Source: Pelobates cultripes (taxonomy: Eukaryota > Chordata > Amphibia > Anura > Pelobatidae). Taken from it: a DNA stretch of 64,000 nt. Below, piece by piece: positions 1-12,852 of this stretch; the stretch's first letter is position 1, and each line of letters begins with the position of its first letter. The stretch spans positions 318,682,535 to 318,746,534 of the forward strand of contig OW240916.1 in NCBI GenBank assembly GCA_933207985.1, read 5' to 3'. Below the pieces are notes generated by a model. It worked only from the letters and a program-made list of their open reading frames with translations, had not been told where the DNA came from and made no database searches. The position numbers were made by a program, and so were the translations under genes.

Positions 1-1150
1 CTAATATTTTGGTCATGTCTAACAAAACAAAAAAATAACTATGTTTATCTACCCCAAATTCTCACCTCTCTGAAAATCTACCATTTTAACCTCATTTTGA
101 TGAATTAGTGTACGAAAATATTGTGCGCACATCTGGAAACAGAACCAATGTTTTCTTAGGCGAATCAAATTAGACAATGCGATAGGTTTTGATATTTTAT
201 TTATTCATTGTTGATTAAATCCCAAATTAACATGATTATAATAAAAATGTAACATTCCAAGTGAAAAAATATGAAAAAAAAAGGAAAGTTTTACGGTGAA
301 TTTATTTTTTATAAATCGTACACAAAATAGAATGTTAAAAATATCAGTATAGTTTTTTGTTTTTTTTATATAGATGCCCATTCACAAGAAATCATTACCT
401 AAAAAAAAAAAAACAAGATTGGCCATGCAGTCGATCTGCATTTTTTAATATTAAATACAATTATTTTTAACAGAGGAATTTTATTCGAAAGTCATCTGCA
501 TAATAAATATAATAAATATAATTAAGTAGCAAGTGATATACTGACATTCTGGTTTCTCAATGTAAGTACATGTCGAATCCACTAAAAGTAACTGGGTTAC
601 ACAGAATTAAAAGAAATGTCGAAAGGCCTCAGCTGTTCTTAATGGGCGGAAAATCAGTGTATTAAACATAAACAAACCATTCACTTTAAACAGTATTTTC
701 AAGAGAGATGAAAGAGAGGGTTAGTGGTGAGGACTCTTTCAAAGACGCTGGTGGTGAATACACTTAAAGTCACAGTGTCTGCTTGCTTTACAATTTATGG
801 CAAATCACTTGTATTTATCAAGGCAAATCCAAAAAGACATGGAGTACTTAGAAAGAGATTTATTTTCTGTTTGCAAAATCAGCTCTGGCTACTTAGCGAA
901 ATGCTAGAGCAGCTGTAATGATCGAAGAATAATGTGACCACGATCTGAATGATAGATTGGGCCTACAATACGGATTTAGCAAATACAAATTGTGGGGATG
1001 GTTACACTTCATGTGTCTCTATGTTTTTCCCAAAATACACAAGTTATTTTTTTATTTTTTTATATATAAATATATTTCCAATTTTGCAGTTTTTTGGACT
1101 TATTTATTTCCACTTGGCTCTCAACTCATTACAACTCTTTGTCAGCTGTT
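1..1150. other. AT-rich DNA, no gene seen
   Basis: Strongly AT-rich, with several A or T runs. The short open frames inside it (for example 724-918) have no recognisable domain, no splice context and no repeat homology that I can name. Nothing here supports a gene. Confidence 0.6.
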
Positions 1151-1159
1151 TAGGTGATG

Positions 1160-1245
1160 TTTTTATTTATTATTATTATTATTATTATTAATAATAATAT
1201 TATTTATATAGGACCTGCATATTCCATAGTGTTTTGCAAGATAGG
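1160..1245 (-). mobile_element. L2/CR1-like LINE 3' end with ATT/AAT tail
   Basis: A run of ATT triplets (1166-1205) is followed by the reverse complement of the motif 'gcgct..ggaatatg..ggtcctatataaat'. That motif is the usual 3' end of anuran L2-like LINEs and of SINEs that borrow it. The same tail occurs in the plus direction at 11230-11277 and as a fragment at 36105-36140. Only the terminal piece is present, so this is a severely 5'-truncated or SINE-type copy. Confidence 0.45.
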
Positions 1246-3392
1246 GAATATTTTGAGGTGAAGAAGGCTCTGCTCATGGACACATACTGGTGAGGTGGTC
1301 TAGCCTGCTGGGATTAAATCATTTTTTTTGGTAATGTGGGTCTTGAGTTATTGTAAGATGAATTTACACTGATTGTCCTGGTTTCCATAATAAAAATGGC
1401 ACTCTTAAATTGTAGCTTTAACAATGTCTGGTGTTATTTGAGTAATCCCATAATAGTCAGGATTATCAGAACACACTTATAGGGTTAGAAGTCGCTAAGG
1501 TGTACTTACAGTCAGGATTGGGTGCTAAGGGTTGGGGTTCTGGGTGAACTTAGGGAACTATTGATGTTATTTCATGGAATACCTGTATTTAAGATTCCTT
1601 AGACTGTACTTCCTCCCCTAACATTCAAGGAAAACACACTAAATTGAACCATATTTATATCTTATATTTTAGATTGTAAGCTCATGTGCGCAAGGTCCTC
1701 TTCAACTACTATTCCCGTATGTCGATCATGTTTTGTTGGAATTAAGTGTTTGTTGCGTTTAACTGTGTTGCGGACCCATACTACTGACTAGAGTATAAGC
1801 TTATGATATACGTTTTCCTTATAGTCATTCTCACTATTAATGATACATATTGGAGGATTATCATTCCAGATAGTAAGTTCTAACCTCAAATAATGAAAGG
1901 ATGGACCATTTCTTTCAAACACAACAATTTAAAATAAATTTCATATTTTGCTAATTTATTAAAGGCAAAAAGGGAATTGGGGCACACCCGGAACATGCAT
2001 TTCTCAGGAATGGTGCTACCATTACATATAGATAATACAGATTAAAGAACATAAAAATACACATTAAAAAAGTATTTTTCTGTGTGCGCTTTTCCTTAAT
2101 TTGTATTATATTTTACTAATTTGGCATGATTTGGAAATTAAATATTTATTGACATTAATAACAATAAATTAAACAAATAAGAAAATAGCTTTTCTTCAAC
2201 ATCTCTTGATAACAGTAACTTACAAGTTTCCTTGACAGTTTTCGTCTGAATTAGAACCACGATGTGGCAAGTTTTGTTCGTAACACCAATCTCATACGTA
2301 GGCAAAGAGTTAAATAGCTGGAAGCTGTCTGTTAAAGCGATTAACAGCAAAAATAAAAATGTAATTAGTCTATTTTAGTTGGGCTTAACTTAGGTGGTTG
2401 ATCAGTTAATTGGTCATGAAAGTAGACCCAACCGATAGTGAAGACGGGTTATGCAATTAAAGGCAGAGCCAATTAAATCTATTGATTTGCTATATTGGCT
2501 TGGAAATAATCTAGGTACTTAGTTGAGCGTCACATCTTTTATTTTATGACTTTTTTTTTGCTTCTGTGTATTAAAATACCGATTATTTTGTAGATCATCC
2601 AAGAGCTCTGATATATTTAATATTAACTTTCTAATTTGTATCTTTAAAATGGAAAGGTGTAACCATATAGCTATTAAAGACAGTTTAGTACAGATACCAA
2701 GACAGTCATGTTTCCTCCTGTCTAAAACCTCTGTGAAAATGTAAAAATGCCATGTGCCCTGTGGAGTAAGATACATTTACCTTATTGGAACCACCACCTG
2801 AAGGTTTACATTAGTTCCACTTGACACCCTGTTTTCCCTCCAGCCCCTGCACAGTGAGTCTATTTAATAATTACCAAGTTTGGTCAACGTATGAGCAGAG
2901 TAGACACCAATTCAGTGTGCTCCAGCAAACAAATACTACTAACTAACAACAGCACCTCTAGGCAACAGGCTCGCGGGACATATAAATGTTTATCATCGAG
3001 AAATGTGCCCACAAACGATTCCCTAAATTGCAGGCATATGCCTAGACAGATCGTGTGGACCAAGGAGAATAAAAATAAGTGAGGTCACCTGCCAGTGTAG
3101 TTACCTCATCTGGACATGAAGACCCTAGTGTGACAAACTTAAGTCTCTGCAATCACAATGTAATCTAACCCTGGCCTTAGTGAAACAAAGGCAACCAAAT
3201 CCTGTCCATAAAAGTTGAAATTAAGGAAAAACTCTAGAAATGTTCCTTTCGGCTATTTCTCTTGGTTTAAAGATCCTTGAACAGTCCTTGAGATCCTTGA
3301 ACAGTGCAGTAGATATCTGGGATGACAGGGGTTCTGCCCGCAGGCTGATAACGTCATTGGTTTCTAAACTAAGTACCCCAAACACTTTTATA
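1246..3392. other. Unassigned non-coding stretch
   Basis: I see no gene, RNA or named repeat. It is AT-rich with ordinary complexity. The longest frame (2519-2776, minus) is 85 codons and featureless. Confidence 0.5.
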
Positions 3393-3946
3393 TTAAAGGG
3401 ACACTATAGTCACCTGAACAAATTTAGCTTAATGAAGCAGGTTTGGTGTATAGAGCATGCCCCTGCAGCCTCACTGCTCAATCCTCTGCCATTTAGGAGT
3501 TAAATCCCTTTGTTTATGAACCCTAGTCACACCTCCCTGCATGTGACTTGCACAACCTTCCATAAACACTTCCTGTAAAGAGAGCCCTATTTAGGCTTTA
3601 TTTATTGCAAGTTCTGTTTAATTAAGATTTCTTATCCCCTGCTATGTTAATAGCTTGCTAGACCCTGCAAGAGCCTCCTGTATGTGATTAAAGTTCAATT
3701 TAGAGATTGAGATACAATTATTTAAGGTAAATTACATCTGTTTGAAAGTGAAACCAGTTTGTTTTTTCATGCAGGCTCTGTCAATCATAGCCAGGGGAGG
3801 TGTGGCTAGGGCTGCATAAACAGAAACAAAGTGATTTAACTCCTAAATGACAGTGAATTGAGCAGTGAAATTGCAGGGGAATGATCTATACACTAAAACT
3901 GCTTTATTTAGCTAAAGTAATTTAGGTGACTATAGTGTTCCTTTAA
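3393..3946. mobile_element. T2/Kolobok-type MITE, complete
   Basis: A 554-bp element bounded by TTAA on both sides (3393-3396 and 3943-3946). The left end begins TTAAAGGGACACTATAGTC. The reverse complement of the right end begins TTAAAGGAACACTATAGTC, and similarity continues for about 48 bp with a few mismatches (both reach a 'TTTAGCT..AAGCAG' block). TTAA targets and TTAAAGG ends are diagnostic of the T2 MITE group linked to Kolobok transposases. There is no coding capacity, so it would have been moved in trans. Confidence 0.85.
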
Positions 3947-4139
3947 TGAAGGTTTCCAAATCTCTAAATCACAAAGACATACACATCACCAAATTGTTAT
4001 GATCAGGTTATGAAAGTGACTACAGACAAACTCAAGGTTCAGTTTGAGCTTTGAATGCAGGGGTGAGTTTGTATGTAGTGATGTAGTGTTAATGATTGCA
4101 TGCAGATGTATATTTGTCTAGTATTGGCATTGAATGTGA

Positions 4140-4668
4140 GATGTGTGCACATATTCACATACACTGCCACACACACACACACACACACATATTGATACAC
4201 TGATACACACACTGATACAAACACAGACACACAGATACACACACTGACACACTTGCAGGTACATGACACACAGAAACACACACTGAAACACATGCAGATA
4301 CACAGACATACACATAGTGACACAAATACAGATACACAGGCACAAAGATGCACACACTGACACACATGCAGGTACACGACACACAGATAAACACATTGAA
4401 ACACATGCAGATACACAAACATACACACAGTGACACACACACAGATACACACAGACACAAATACAGATTTAAAGATACACGATTTAAAGATACACACACT
4501 GGCACACATACAGCTACACACATTGACACACATACAGATACACAGAGATATACACAGTGTAACACATACAGATGCACAGACACACACTAACACAAATACA
4601 GATGTACAGATACACACACTGCCACACATGCAGATACACAGACATACAGATCCACACACTGACACACT
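4140..4668. repeat. CA-rich minisatellite (ACACACTGACACA type)
   Basis: A degenerate array built on 'ACACACTGACACACATGCAGATACACAGACA'-like units of roughly 30-60 bp, with a pure CA run at 4170-4188. Open frames across it on both strands (a Cys/Val-rich one of 208 codons and His/Thr-rich ones) are by-products of the CA/GT periodicity and are not genes. Related arrays lie at 22290, 23490, 26460, 51990 and 54186. Confidence 0.85.
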
Positions 4669-4679
4669 TAAGATACGCT

Positions 4680-4800
4680 ATATCCAAGAATAGACTTCAG
4701 GCACTCACAGAAAGAAGATTTATTGGATCAAAAGTACAACTGAACAACTTTTCAACCTCAAAAAAGGTCATTGTCAAGCTGACACCACATGATTCAAAAT
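4680..4800 (-). mobile_element. Retroelement terminal fragment with fossil hammerhead-like core
   Basis: On the minus strand the block reads 'TTGACAATGACC', a short T loop, 'GGTTGAAAAGTTG', then a conserved 'CCAATAAATC' region. This matches the layout CTGANGA / stem II (GACC..GGTT) / GAAA / short stem III seen better preserved at 15333-15374 and 62986-63030, with substitutions in the core (C to T, G to A, GAAAC to GAAAA). I read it as a decayed end of a Penelope-like or related retroelement. The motif comparison is inference from this window. Confidence 0.4.
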
Positions 4801-5149
4801 GCAAATATCCACACACAGTGCATAATAGACTAATCAGTGCAAAAAAGAATAATCAAAGTGAATAATTACTCACCCCTTGTGTCGATTGTCACAGAAGAGT
4901 GGAGGCAGGCAATACAAAAAAGGCACTAAAGAAGGCAAAAAAAAAACTGAATATAAGCCTGAGAGAAACAAGAAGCCCAGCAGCTGGAACTCATATAAGC
5001 ATGGTAGTTCCACTGCTGGTCCCTACCATGAAAGTGATGAGACCGAGTCTGATACGTTCTCTGATTCTATACCATGTTATGGATAAAAATATCAGCAGAT
5101 CTACTGGAGACCTAGATACAGAGATCCGACTGCCATTCTGAATTTTGTC
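4801..5149. other. Unassigned, Lys-rich short frames
   Basis: Two overlapping plus-strand frames (4877-5086 and 4899-5141) are rich in Lys, Glu and Ser. They could be a fragment of a retroelement ORF1, but no motif confirms this. Confidence 0.3.
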
Positions 5150-5290
5150 CTAGTTGGTTGCAAGATTGGAAAGAGTTTCAAACTGTTTTTCTGTCGCCTT
5201 CTTTTTCATCAACAGCAGAAACAGATGTGAGAATGGCTGAACTTGATGGACGCAAGTCTTATTTCAGACTTTGTAACTACAAAAGGTCTC
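5150..5290 (+). mobile_element. 3' tail of a CR1-like-derived frog repeat
   Basis: Contains the string 'GGCTGAACTTGATGGACG' followed by 'CTTTGTAACTAC'. This is the same 3' tail found at 49105-49180 ('GGTTGAACTTGAT' then ACTATGTA repeats). Only the tail is recognisable. Confidence 0.45.
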
Positions 5291-5983
5291 AGTGATCAAA
5301 TAAATAGGGTTCTCCTCGATAGTGGATAGAACCCCAAAGAGGAGCTTGGATACATAATATTTGTAGATTTTTATTCAGCATGTACTTTTCTACTGATCCA
5401 GTAGGTTGGGTTGGAGGAGCCACCATAAAGAGCTAAGAGCAGCATTACATCGTCCAGGATCGTACTCTAGGTGCAGAGTTATAATGTGCGTCCATCTGGA
5501 AAGATTATCCTAGATCTCAAACAGAGCACACTGCATGTCTGTTATGTCAAGGTCCTCAATAGCTGCTACATACAGAGCCCTTAGCCAAGAGCAAGTCTTC
5601 TGATGGTCGGAAAGATCTCCTGCATTGAAGGCGCAAGGATTATATATGTCCCATATTAATGTCTGGCCTGGTGACCAATACATTTTCAGATAATGATGAG
5701 TCAGGCAAGGAAATTGTTATTAAATTATATATTTGTAATATTTTTTAAAACACATTTAAAATATTAAAAAGTATATTATATATAAAAAAATATATCGGTT
5801 TATCAAAATGCCATGTGCGTTTGGGGGAAATAGAGACTGTTGCGTGGGGGGGGAGATTGTGGCTGTAGTGTGGGGGACAATGGCTGTTAGGGTATAGGGG
5901 TTGTAGTGGAGGAGATATAGGCTCTAGTGTGATGATACAGTGTTGTTTTTTTTAAGTAAATGGCACATATAGACGCACAGATA
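5291..5983. other. Unassigned stretch
   Basis: I recognise no gene or named repeat. 5820-5935 is a G-rich patch of 'GGCTGTAGTGTGGGGG'-like repeats. Confidence 0.45.
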
Positions 5984-7026
<1,043 letters not shown>

Positions 7027-7120
7027 CTTTTTTTTTAATATTCTTTATTTTTGTAGTGCTTAGTTTACAATCACGAATGCAAAGACAATTCACAATAATA
7101 AAAAATGTTGGGGCATAACA
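7027..7120 (-). mobile_element. Poly(T)-headed retroposon 3' end (antisense)
   Basis: A T run followed by 'ATTCTTTATTTTTGTAG', i.e. a minus-strand A-tailed retroposon 3' end that cuts off the Tc1 remnant. The layout is like that at 26803. Family unknown. Confidence 0.35.
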
Positions 7121-7825
7121 ACGAACTGGTTTAAATATGATATTAAATGTCGATGGTACAGCACTTTTTATAGTAAACCGGCTTAATTTACACGTCTGAA
7201 GCTTTGTGTGGAAGTGTTAGCAGTAAGTAGACAGACGTGTAAAGCAGGTACATTGTGTGTAATTTGGAAAGCATGAACCATGTCATATATATTTGCAACA
7301 TTAGACTAGGATAGAAATAAGGTGTCACAGACGTAGCGATGTATTTAATGTGCACACATGGGGAATGTTAGTAAGAGAAAATTTCTGAATAAAAAGAAAA
7401 GCGATGGATAATATTACCACAACGTAACTGGTAATGATCTGATGGTCAATAATTAATATGCAGACGTGAAATGTGTTAATACTGTATTGCAAACACAATG
7501 GCAGAATTTTAAATAGTTAATTAAAATAATCTGCTTGAGATAATATTCAATATTTAGGTTTTTATTTGCTGCATGGTTTATTTTTACCTATCACTTTCTA
7601 CCAATTACATTTTAATCTACAAATTAAAATACAGCTGACAAAGAATCATTTTGTCTGTAGTGTAATTAATAACTGAACATACAAAACTCATATTATATTC
7701 ATACACTAACTTGCAAGCAAATATAGAGAGAACACCACTATATTACTAGATATACGATGCCTATCTATAGCCCACATATGAGAGACAAATATACAAAATG
7801 AAGTCATGCACTAAAACTCCCACTA
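7121..7825. other. Unassigned AT-rich stretch
   Basis: No coding frame of note. It may include the body of the retroposon whose tail is at 7027, but I cannot place its end. Confidence 0.4.
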
Positions 7826-8740
7826 CTCCTGGATGGTAGCAATAACCTTTGACACCGTTGATCATGCTCTCCTTCTTCTAACTCTTCAATACCTCAGTCT
7901 CTGTGACTCTGTCCTCTCGTGGTTCTCCTCCCATCTCTCCCAACGGTTGTTTGTAATGACCCCTCCTCCTCTTGTCCTGTCTCTGTTGGAGTCCTCCAAG
8001 GATCTGTTCTTGGTCCCCTTCTTTTTTCTCTTTATACCGCCTCTCTTGGCAAACTCATTAATTCCTTTGGATTCCAATACCACTTGTATGCCGCTAACAC
8101 CCAGATGTATCTCTGCCCCGTGGTCCTACAACATGTCACTGCTTGCCTTTCTTCCATCTCCAACCGGATGTCCTCCTGCTTTCTGAAACTTAATCTCTCT
8201 AAAACTGAGCTTCTTGTCTTTCCTCTTCAGAATGCTGATCCTCCTCTTTCACTCTCCCAGCAGGTTGATGGTACCTGCATCAGCCCATCTTTGCAAACTT
8301 GTTGTCTGTTGGTGTTATCTTTGATCCTGGTCTCACCTTTGTGCCTCATGTCCAGTCTGTTGCTAGAACCTGTCGATTCCACCTTAAAAACATTGCCTGT
8401 ATCCACCTCTTTCTTACACAAGATGCTTCCAAGGAGCTTGTTCATGCTCTGGTAATCTCTCTGGATTACTGTAATTCTCTCCTAGTTGGTCTACCCAGAA
8501 GCCGTAGCCCAGTTACAATCAGTAAAGAATGCTGCCGCCAGGCTGATCTTTCTCACCTGTCAATCCTTACACTGGCTTCCTGTATCCTATAGGTGTCAAT
8601 TCAAAATACTAAACGTTATCCATAAAGTTTTAACCAACTCTAGCCCCTCTTACATTTCTTATTTGATTTGTAGGTATGCGTTGCGCACTACCCCAAATTC
8701 CTATGCATATTTAAACAAATGGAGTTTTCTTTTTTAGTAT
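7826..8740 (+). pseudogene. L2/CR1-like LINE reverse transcriptase fragment A
   Basis: Reverse transcriptase of a non-LTR retrotransposon, split over several frames. In order: AITFDTVDHALLL with the Asp of motif A, then WFSSHLSQR, then [17 protein letters not shown] (motif B, normally GVPQGS), then [12 protein letters not shown] where the catalytic YADDTQ has become YAANTQ, then [33 protein letters not shown] and WLPVSYRCQFKILNVIHK. Both catalytic aspartates of motif C are lost and frames shift near 8300 and 8480. There is no (AAT)n tail, so both ends are truncated. Confidence 0.85.
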
Positions 8741-8867
8741 CAGTGCAATGGCTATTAGATGTAAGCTCCACTGCAACATCAAGGCAAAAGCTCCTAGGTG
8801 AGTCCTACACTAACAATTCACCTTGATGTCTTCAACTTAAGATAAAAATCTCAGAGAGGGTTGTGGC

Positions 8868-9590
8868 GGAACCTACCAGCAATTTTATCTGTTTTGCCTT
8901 TTTGCATGTTTTTTTCACTTTTCCTTTCGGAAGTTATTGTGTACGAACCTCCTCCATTCGTCTCCCAAATGAGGACCACACCTGTACCCCATTAGAACAT
9001 TCACACCAGCAACCTTAGTGCGAAATCACAAGGGAAATAATTAATGAATGCTTCCCCTGGGTGGCCGCCATTTCGTATAACCGAATGCAGGTGGCTGACA
9101 AAAGAATGGCGGACATTTTGTCTCCCGAACGTGGGCAGCAGCACTTGGTCTTCGAGTGCCTGAAACTGTTTTCGGCTAGGCGCTCGCATGAACCCCGGTA
9201 AAGTTTATACCGCTGCCCTTTCTTCTTCTCGACCAACTATGCGAACGACGTTCGGGAGATATGAGCAGGTGAGCATTAGTACCCTGAAATTAAGAGAATC
9301 CCTTGCATGGTTTTCGCACAGGAACACCCAAACAGAGACCAGCCAGGACATCTATTTCCCTGGAACTGTTTTGGGCTAGTGCCTCGTGCCTGGACAGTCA
9401 AAACTTTACCTCGATGGCATTCCTGTTTCACCGAACCAATTTGAGTGATATTTACACTCAGATCAGGGATATAACTTTTGTGGGGTTCCTGGTTATGGTG
9501 GGGGCACTTTTGGGGTACTGTATATTTTGTATACATTTTCTGTACCTGAGAGATAATTCAATTATGGGTTTTTCTAAACTCCTACACACA
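8868..9590 (+). mobile_element. LTR-like element copy 1 (3' truncated)
   Basis: This block and 36640-37565 are diverged copies of one repeat. Shared strings include 'CCGCCATTTCGTATAACCGA', 'TCTCCCGAACGTGGGCAG' and 'GGAACTGTTTTGGGCTAG'. A hairpin (9438-9447 with 9455-9464, arms TTTGAGTG/CACTCA) precedes a G/T-rich tract and 'ACCTGAGAGATAATT'. Copy 1 stops where copies 2 and 4 go on to a TATA-like box and polyadenylation region, so its 3' part is missing. The LTR assignment rests on that comparison. Confidence 0.55.
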
Positions 9591-10180
9591 TATTAACCCT
9601 TGATAGGTAACACATGGGGTGGGCAGCAGCATTGTAACATGGCTGTGTGATATAAAATATGAGCGACCATTGGTCCTCTGCTCCCAATACTCTGAAACAC
9701 CCTTCTAAAGGTAAGCCCCTTGGAAGTAAGTATATATATTAATTAGGTGACCAATGGCCTGGTAAATCCTGACTAGATCAGTAAAGGGCATTGGATGTTT
9801 TTTTTTACCTACAACTAAGAGGCTAGGTATCCAAAAATTCTCTAATGGAATTCTGGACAGGGGTTAGTTACCTTCTTGCACCAGTGTATAATACCTCACT
9901 GTAAAAGTTTATCTAATATGTGATCTAGGGTGCCTCGGACCCCCTAAACCATCATACTGATATCATGTACTAATTCCACAACAAGTTATGAAACACCAAA
10001 TATATATGTGTGTGTGTGTTTTATACATTTTGTGTTGTGTATTGATTGTGTGATATTTGTGTTTTTATAAGGATTGTAATAAGAAGAGATCTGTATTTTT
10101 CTCAAAACCCAGAGGGGGAGTTGTTTATTGTTTGAGAGACACTTTTCCAGTTAGTTCTGGGCATATGGGCACAACGGAAA
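9591..10180. other. Unassigned stretch with a short TG repeat
   Basis: A TG-rich microsatellite lies at about 10003-10045. Otherwise I recognise nothing. Confidence 0.45.
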
Positions 10181-10181
10181 G

Positions 10182-11033
10182 GTGTTCCTTTGTTTAACGC
10201 AAATCTATCTGTCCTCTCCTGATCTCTCCCTGTCCCTCTTGACTAGTGTCTCTGACTGCCTCTCTTCTGTTTCTAACTGGATGGCTGCCCACTTTCTTAA
10301 ACTAAACTTGACCAAAACTGAAATTCTGGTCTTCCCTCCCTCAAGTGTTGTTACTCCTGTGTCTGTCTCCCTCCAAGTCAACGGTGCTACCATCAGCTCC
10401 ACCACGCAGGCTCGCTGCCTAGGTGTTCTCTTTGACTCCGACCTCTCCTTCAAGCCTCATGTTCAATCTATCGCCAAATCCTGTCATTTCCATCTCAAAA
10501 ACATTACACGCATCCGCCCCTACTTAACGCCAAATGCGACTAAGGTGTTGGTCCATTCTACTGTCCTTTCTCGCCTTGACTACTGTAATCCGCTTCTCAG
10601 TGGTCTTATGCGCTCCCAACCTGCGCCGTTACAGTCCATAATGAATGCGGCGGTGAGGCTCATCTTCCTGTCCGCCCACACCTCCCATGCCTCACCCTTC
10701 TGTCAGTCCCTACATTGGCTTCCTATAAAATATAGAGCTCAATTTAAAATTCTGGTTCTTGCTTTCAAATCGCTACATAATGCTGCTCCCACCTATCTAT
10801 CCTCCCTTATATACAAGTATGTCCCGTCTAGGCCCTTACGATCTGCTGAAGACTTACGTCTATCTTCTGTCCGTACTCCCACCTCTGATGCTCGCCTTCA
10901 AGATTTCTCGAGGGCTGCACCGTTCCTGTGGAACTCGCTTCCCTCCTCCGTTAGATGCTCACCCAGTCTCCACTCCTTCAAAAAATCGTTAAAAACCCAC
11001 TTCTTCATAAAAGCGTATCAATTAAACTGTTAA
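10182..11033 (+). pseudogene. L2/CR1-like LINE reverse transcriptase C-terminus, fragment B
   Basis: An uninterrupted 283-codon frame. It begins just after the position of the catalytic YADD box (TQIYLSSPDL follows it in relatives), continues through MAAHFLKLNLTKTEILVFP, GVLFDSDLSFKPHVQSIA, LSRLDYCNPLLSGL, QSLHWLPIKYRAQFKILV, and ends LWNSLPSSVR..SLHSFKKSLKTHFF and a stop. This is the thumb and C-terminal region typical of L2-like LINEs. The apparent start codon is not original because the copy is 5'-truncated. The intact frame suggests it is younger than fragment A at 7826. Confidence 0.9.
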
Positions 11034-11277
11034 GAGCTCCTGACTGATTCCTCTTCTGCAACTGTCACTAGTCTACTACTATCCTTACCTTTTTGTGTCA
11101 TTTTACCCCACTCCCTCTAGCATGTAAGCTCATTGAGCAGGGCCCTCAACCCCTCTGTTCCTGTGTGTCCAACTTGTCTGGTTACAACTACATGTCTGTT
11201 CGTCCACCCATTGTAAACCTGCTGCGGAATTTGATAGCGCTCTATAAATATCATAATAATAATAATAATAATAATAA
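11034..11277 (+). mobile_element. 3' UTR and (AAT)n tail of LINE fragment B
   Basis: Directly follows the stop codon of the reverse transcriptase fragment. It contains 'TGTAAGCTCATTGAGCAGGG', typical of L2-like 3' UTRs, and ends 'GATAGCGCTCTATAAATA' followed by about eight AAT units (11250-11277). The order C-terminus, 3' UTR, microsatellite tail shows a true 3' end. Confidence 0.85.
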
Positions 11278-12296
11278 CCTCAACCAAGCGGGTAGGTATA
11301 TCTTGATACACCACGGGGTTCATGGCATGATAATTATAAATAATAATTTTTTACATTTCTTCTTATCTGGCCCTTTCATTTTACCGTATTACTGTCACAG
11401 ACTGCGTGGCCTGAATTGGAAATAGTGTGCTTACCTTCAGTCCTGCGAACGGCTAACTCTCCTGGTTCGCGGGCCAAACACCATGCTTAATATTGACCTT
11501 GGATTGTATTTGACTTTGTGTATTTCTGTATCCTAAATTCCTACTTATCTATCCATTTATCTGTATTTCTGTATCCCTGATCCTGGCTATTGCTGACTCT
11601 GTCTTTATCTGTATTTACGTTAAGTCCGGCCATTTTAAGGTCCCATAATACGTCTATCTAGTACCTCTGTTTGTGGGATTTACCATTCCCGTAAGTTGTG
11701 GCACGACCACTGTGACAATTACTAAATCTACAAGAATTCAGGTAATTTCATAGCCAGTGTGACTAATAGTCAAATAGACAGGCATTTTATTATGTGTATG
11801 TATCTGTATGAATTGTAAGCAAATAACAGATTCATGCTCCCGGGATTATAGACCAGGCAATGTCCATTGAATAAGTCCCTATAAGCTGGGTGACCTTCTC
11901 ATTCTCTCATATGAAGGCCATGGGTAATGGCCGCCCTGTAACAGGATGCACGGTTTGCCCTCAGCCAGGTAACAGGACACCAGGTTTTCCCTTCCTCCAC
12001 AGAAACCAAGGGATGATAAAATAATTAAGGAACTTCCAATGAAACACATCAGCTCCTGCTTCAGTCTCCCATAAACCTGGGACATGTTACTTGATGACAT
12101 GCCATGCAGTTAGTTGGTGGGTGTCACCTTAGGAGTTTAAACGCAGGGGCAGTGATTGATAGTGAAACATTTCTCACTACCTTGGCCCCCTATAAATGTG
12201 CCATATGAGCTGCAGCCAAAATAAGTCACTGTTTATTGTAATAATAATAATAATAATAATAATTCATTTATGTGACATTAGCAACTTTTCTGATTC
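11278..12296. other. Unassigned stretch
   Basis: No gene or named repeat is recognised except an (AAT)n microsatellite at 12238-12262. Confidence 0.45.
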
Positions 12297-12407
12297 TTCA
12301 TCAAACATCTAAAGTAGTTTAGCTCGCTGAAGTGCTTTCTGTGTGGTGTCCTCATTTTTAGCTTTACAAATAGTTCAGATTTTAATAGAAACCAACACTT
12401 ATAAATG
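12297..12407 (+). mobile_element. Left part of a TTAA MITE, split by later insertions
   Basis: Matches the interior of the complete MITE at 61590-62076: 'AAGTGCTTTCTGTGTGG', 'GTCCTCATTTTT' and 'TTCAGATTTTAATAGAAAC'. The matching right part is at 13323-13590, so 12408-13322 was inserted into it. Confidence 0.6.
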
Positions 12408-12852
12408 AAAGGAATACTATGTATATTCATGACACTATAGGTTTAAAATAGCCTTTTAGGTCGCCCTCCCCCCTGACCCCTATTATAAAGGTCATTTACT
12501 CACCTTTTTCTAGAGCCGCACAGGTCTCCTCTTTGCTTGCCCCGCCCCTGCCCCACCTCTTTGGCTCAGATGATCAAATTTGATGATTTCAGCCAATCCA
12601 ATGCTTTCCCACAGGAAACTCTGGAGCCTCTTGCGCATGCACGTCAAAATGCCACGCTGAGCCAATCAGCTTTTCCTCATAGAGATGCATTGAATCAACA
12701 TATCAGTTCAGATTTTAATAGAAACTTTATTATTAAAGGAACACTATAGTGCCAGAAGTTCAAACATGTATTTCTGACACTATAGGTTTATAAAGGCAGT
12801 GTTCACATTAACAAGCCTGCAGAGATAGGCAGTAGATACCAGAACAACTACA
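12408..12852. mobile_element. Two truncated T2-type MITE fragments
   Basis: The first (12408-12732) starts with a decayed end resembling AAAGGAACACTATAG, followed by 'GACACTATAGGTTTAAAA'. The second starts with TTAA at 12733, then AGGAACACTATAGTGCC. The flank 'TTCAGATTTTAATAGAAAC' occurs in front of both (12375 and 12707). This fits an insertion that copied or tandemly duplicated its surroundings. Confidence 0.55.

Noticed and set aside
4039..4665. 208-codon Cys/Val-rich open frame and other frames in the CA arrays (also 22297, 23493, 26404)
   Set aside because: They follow the period of CA/GT minisatellites on both strands, with no start context and no domain.
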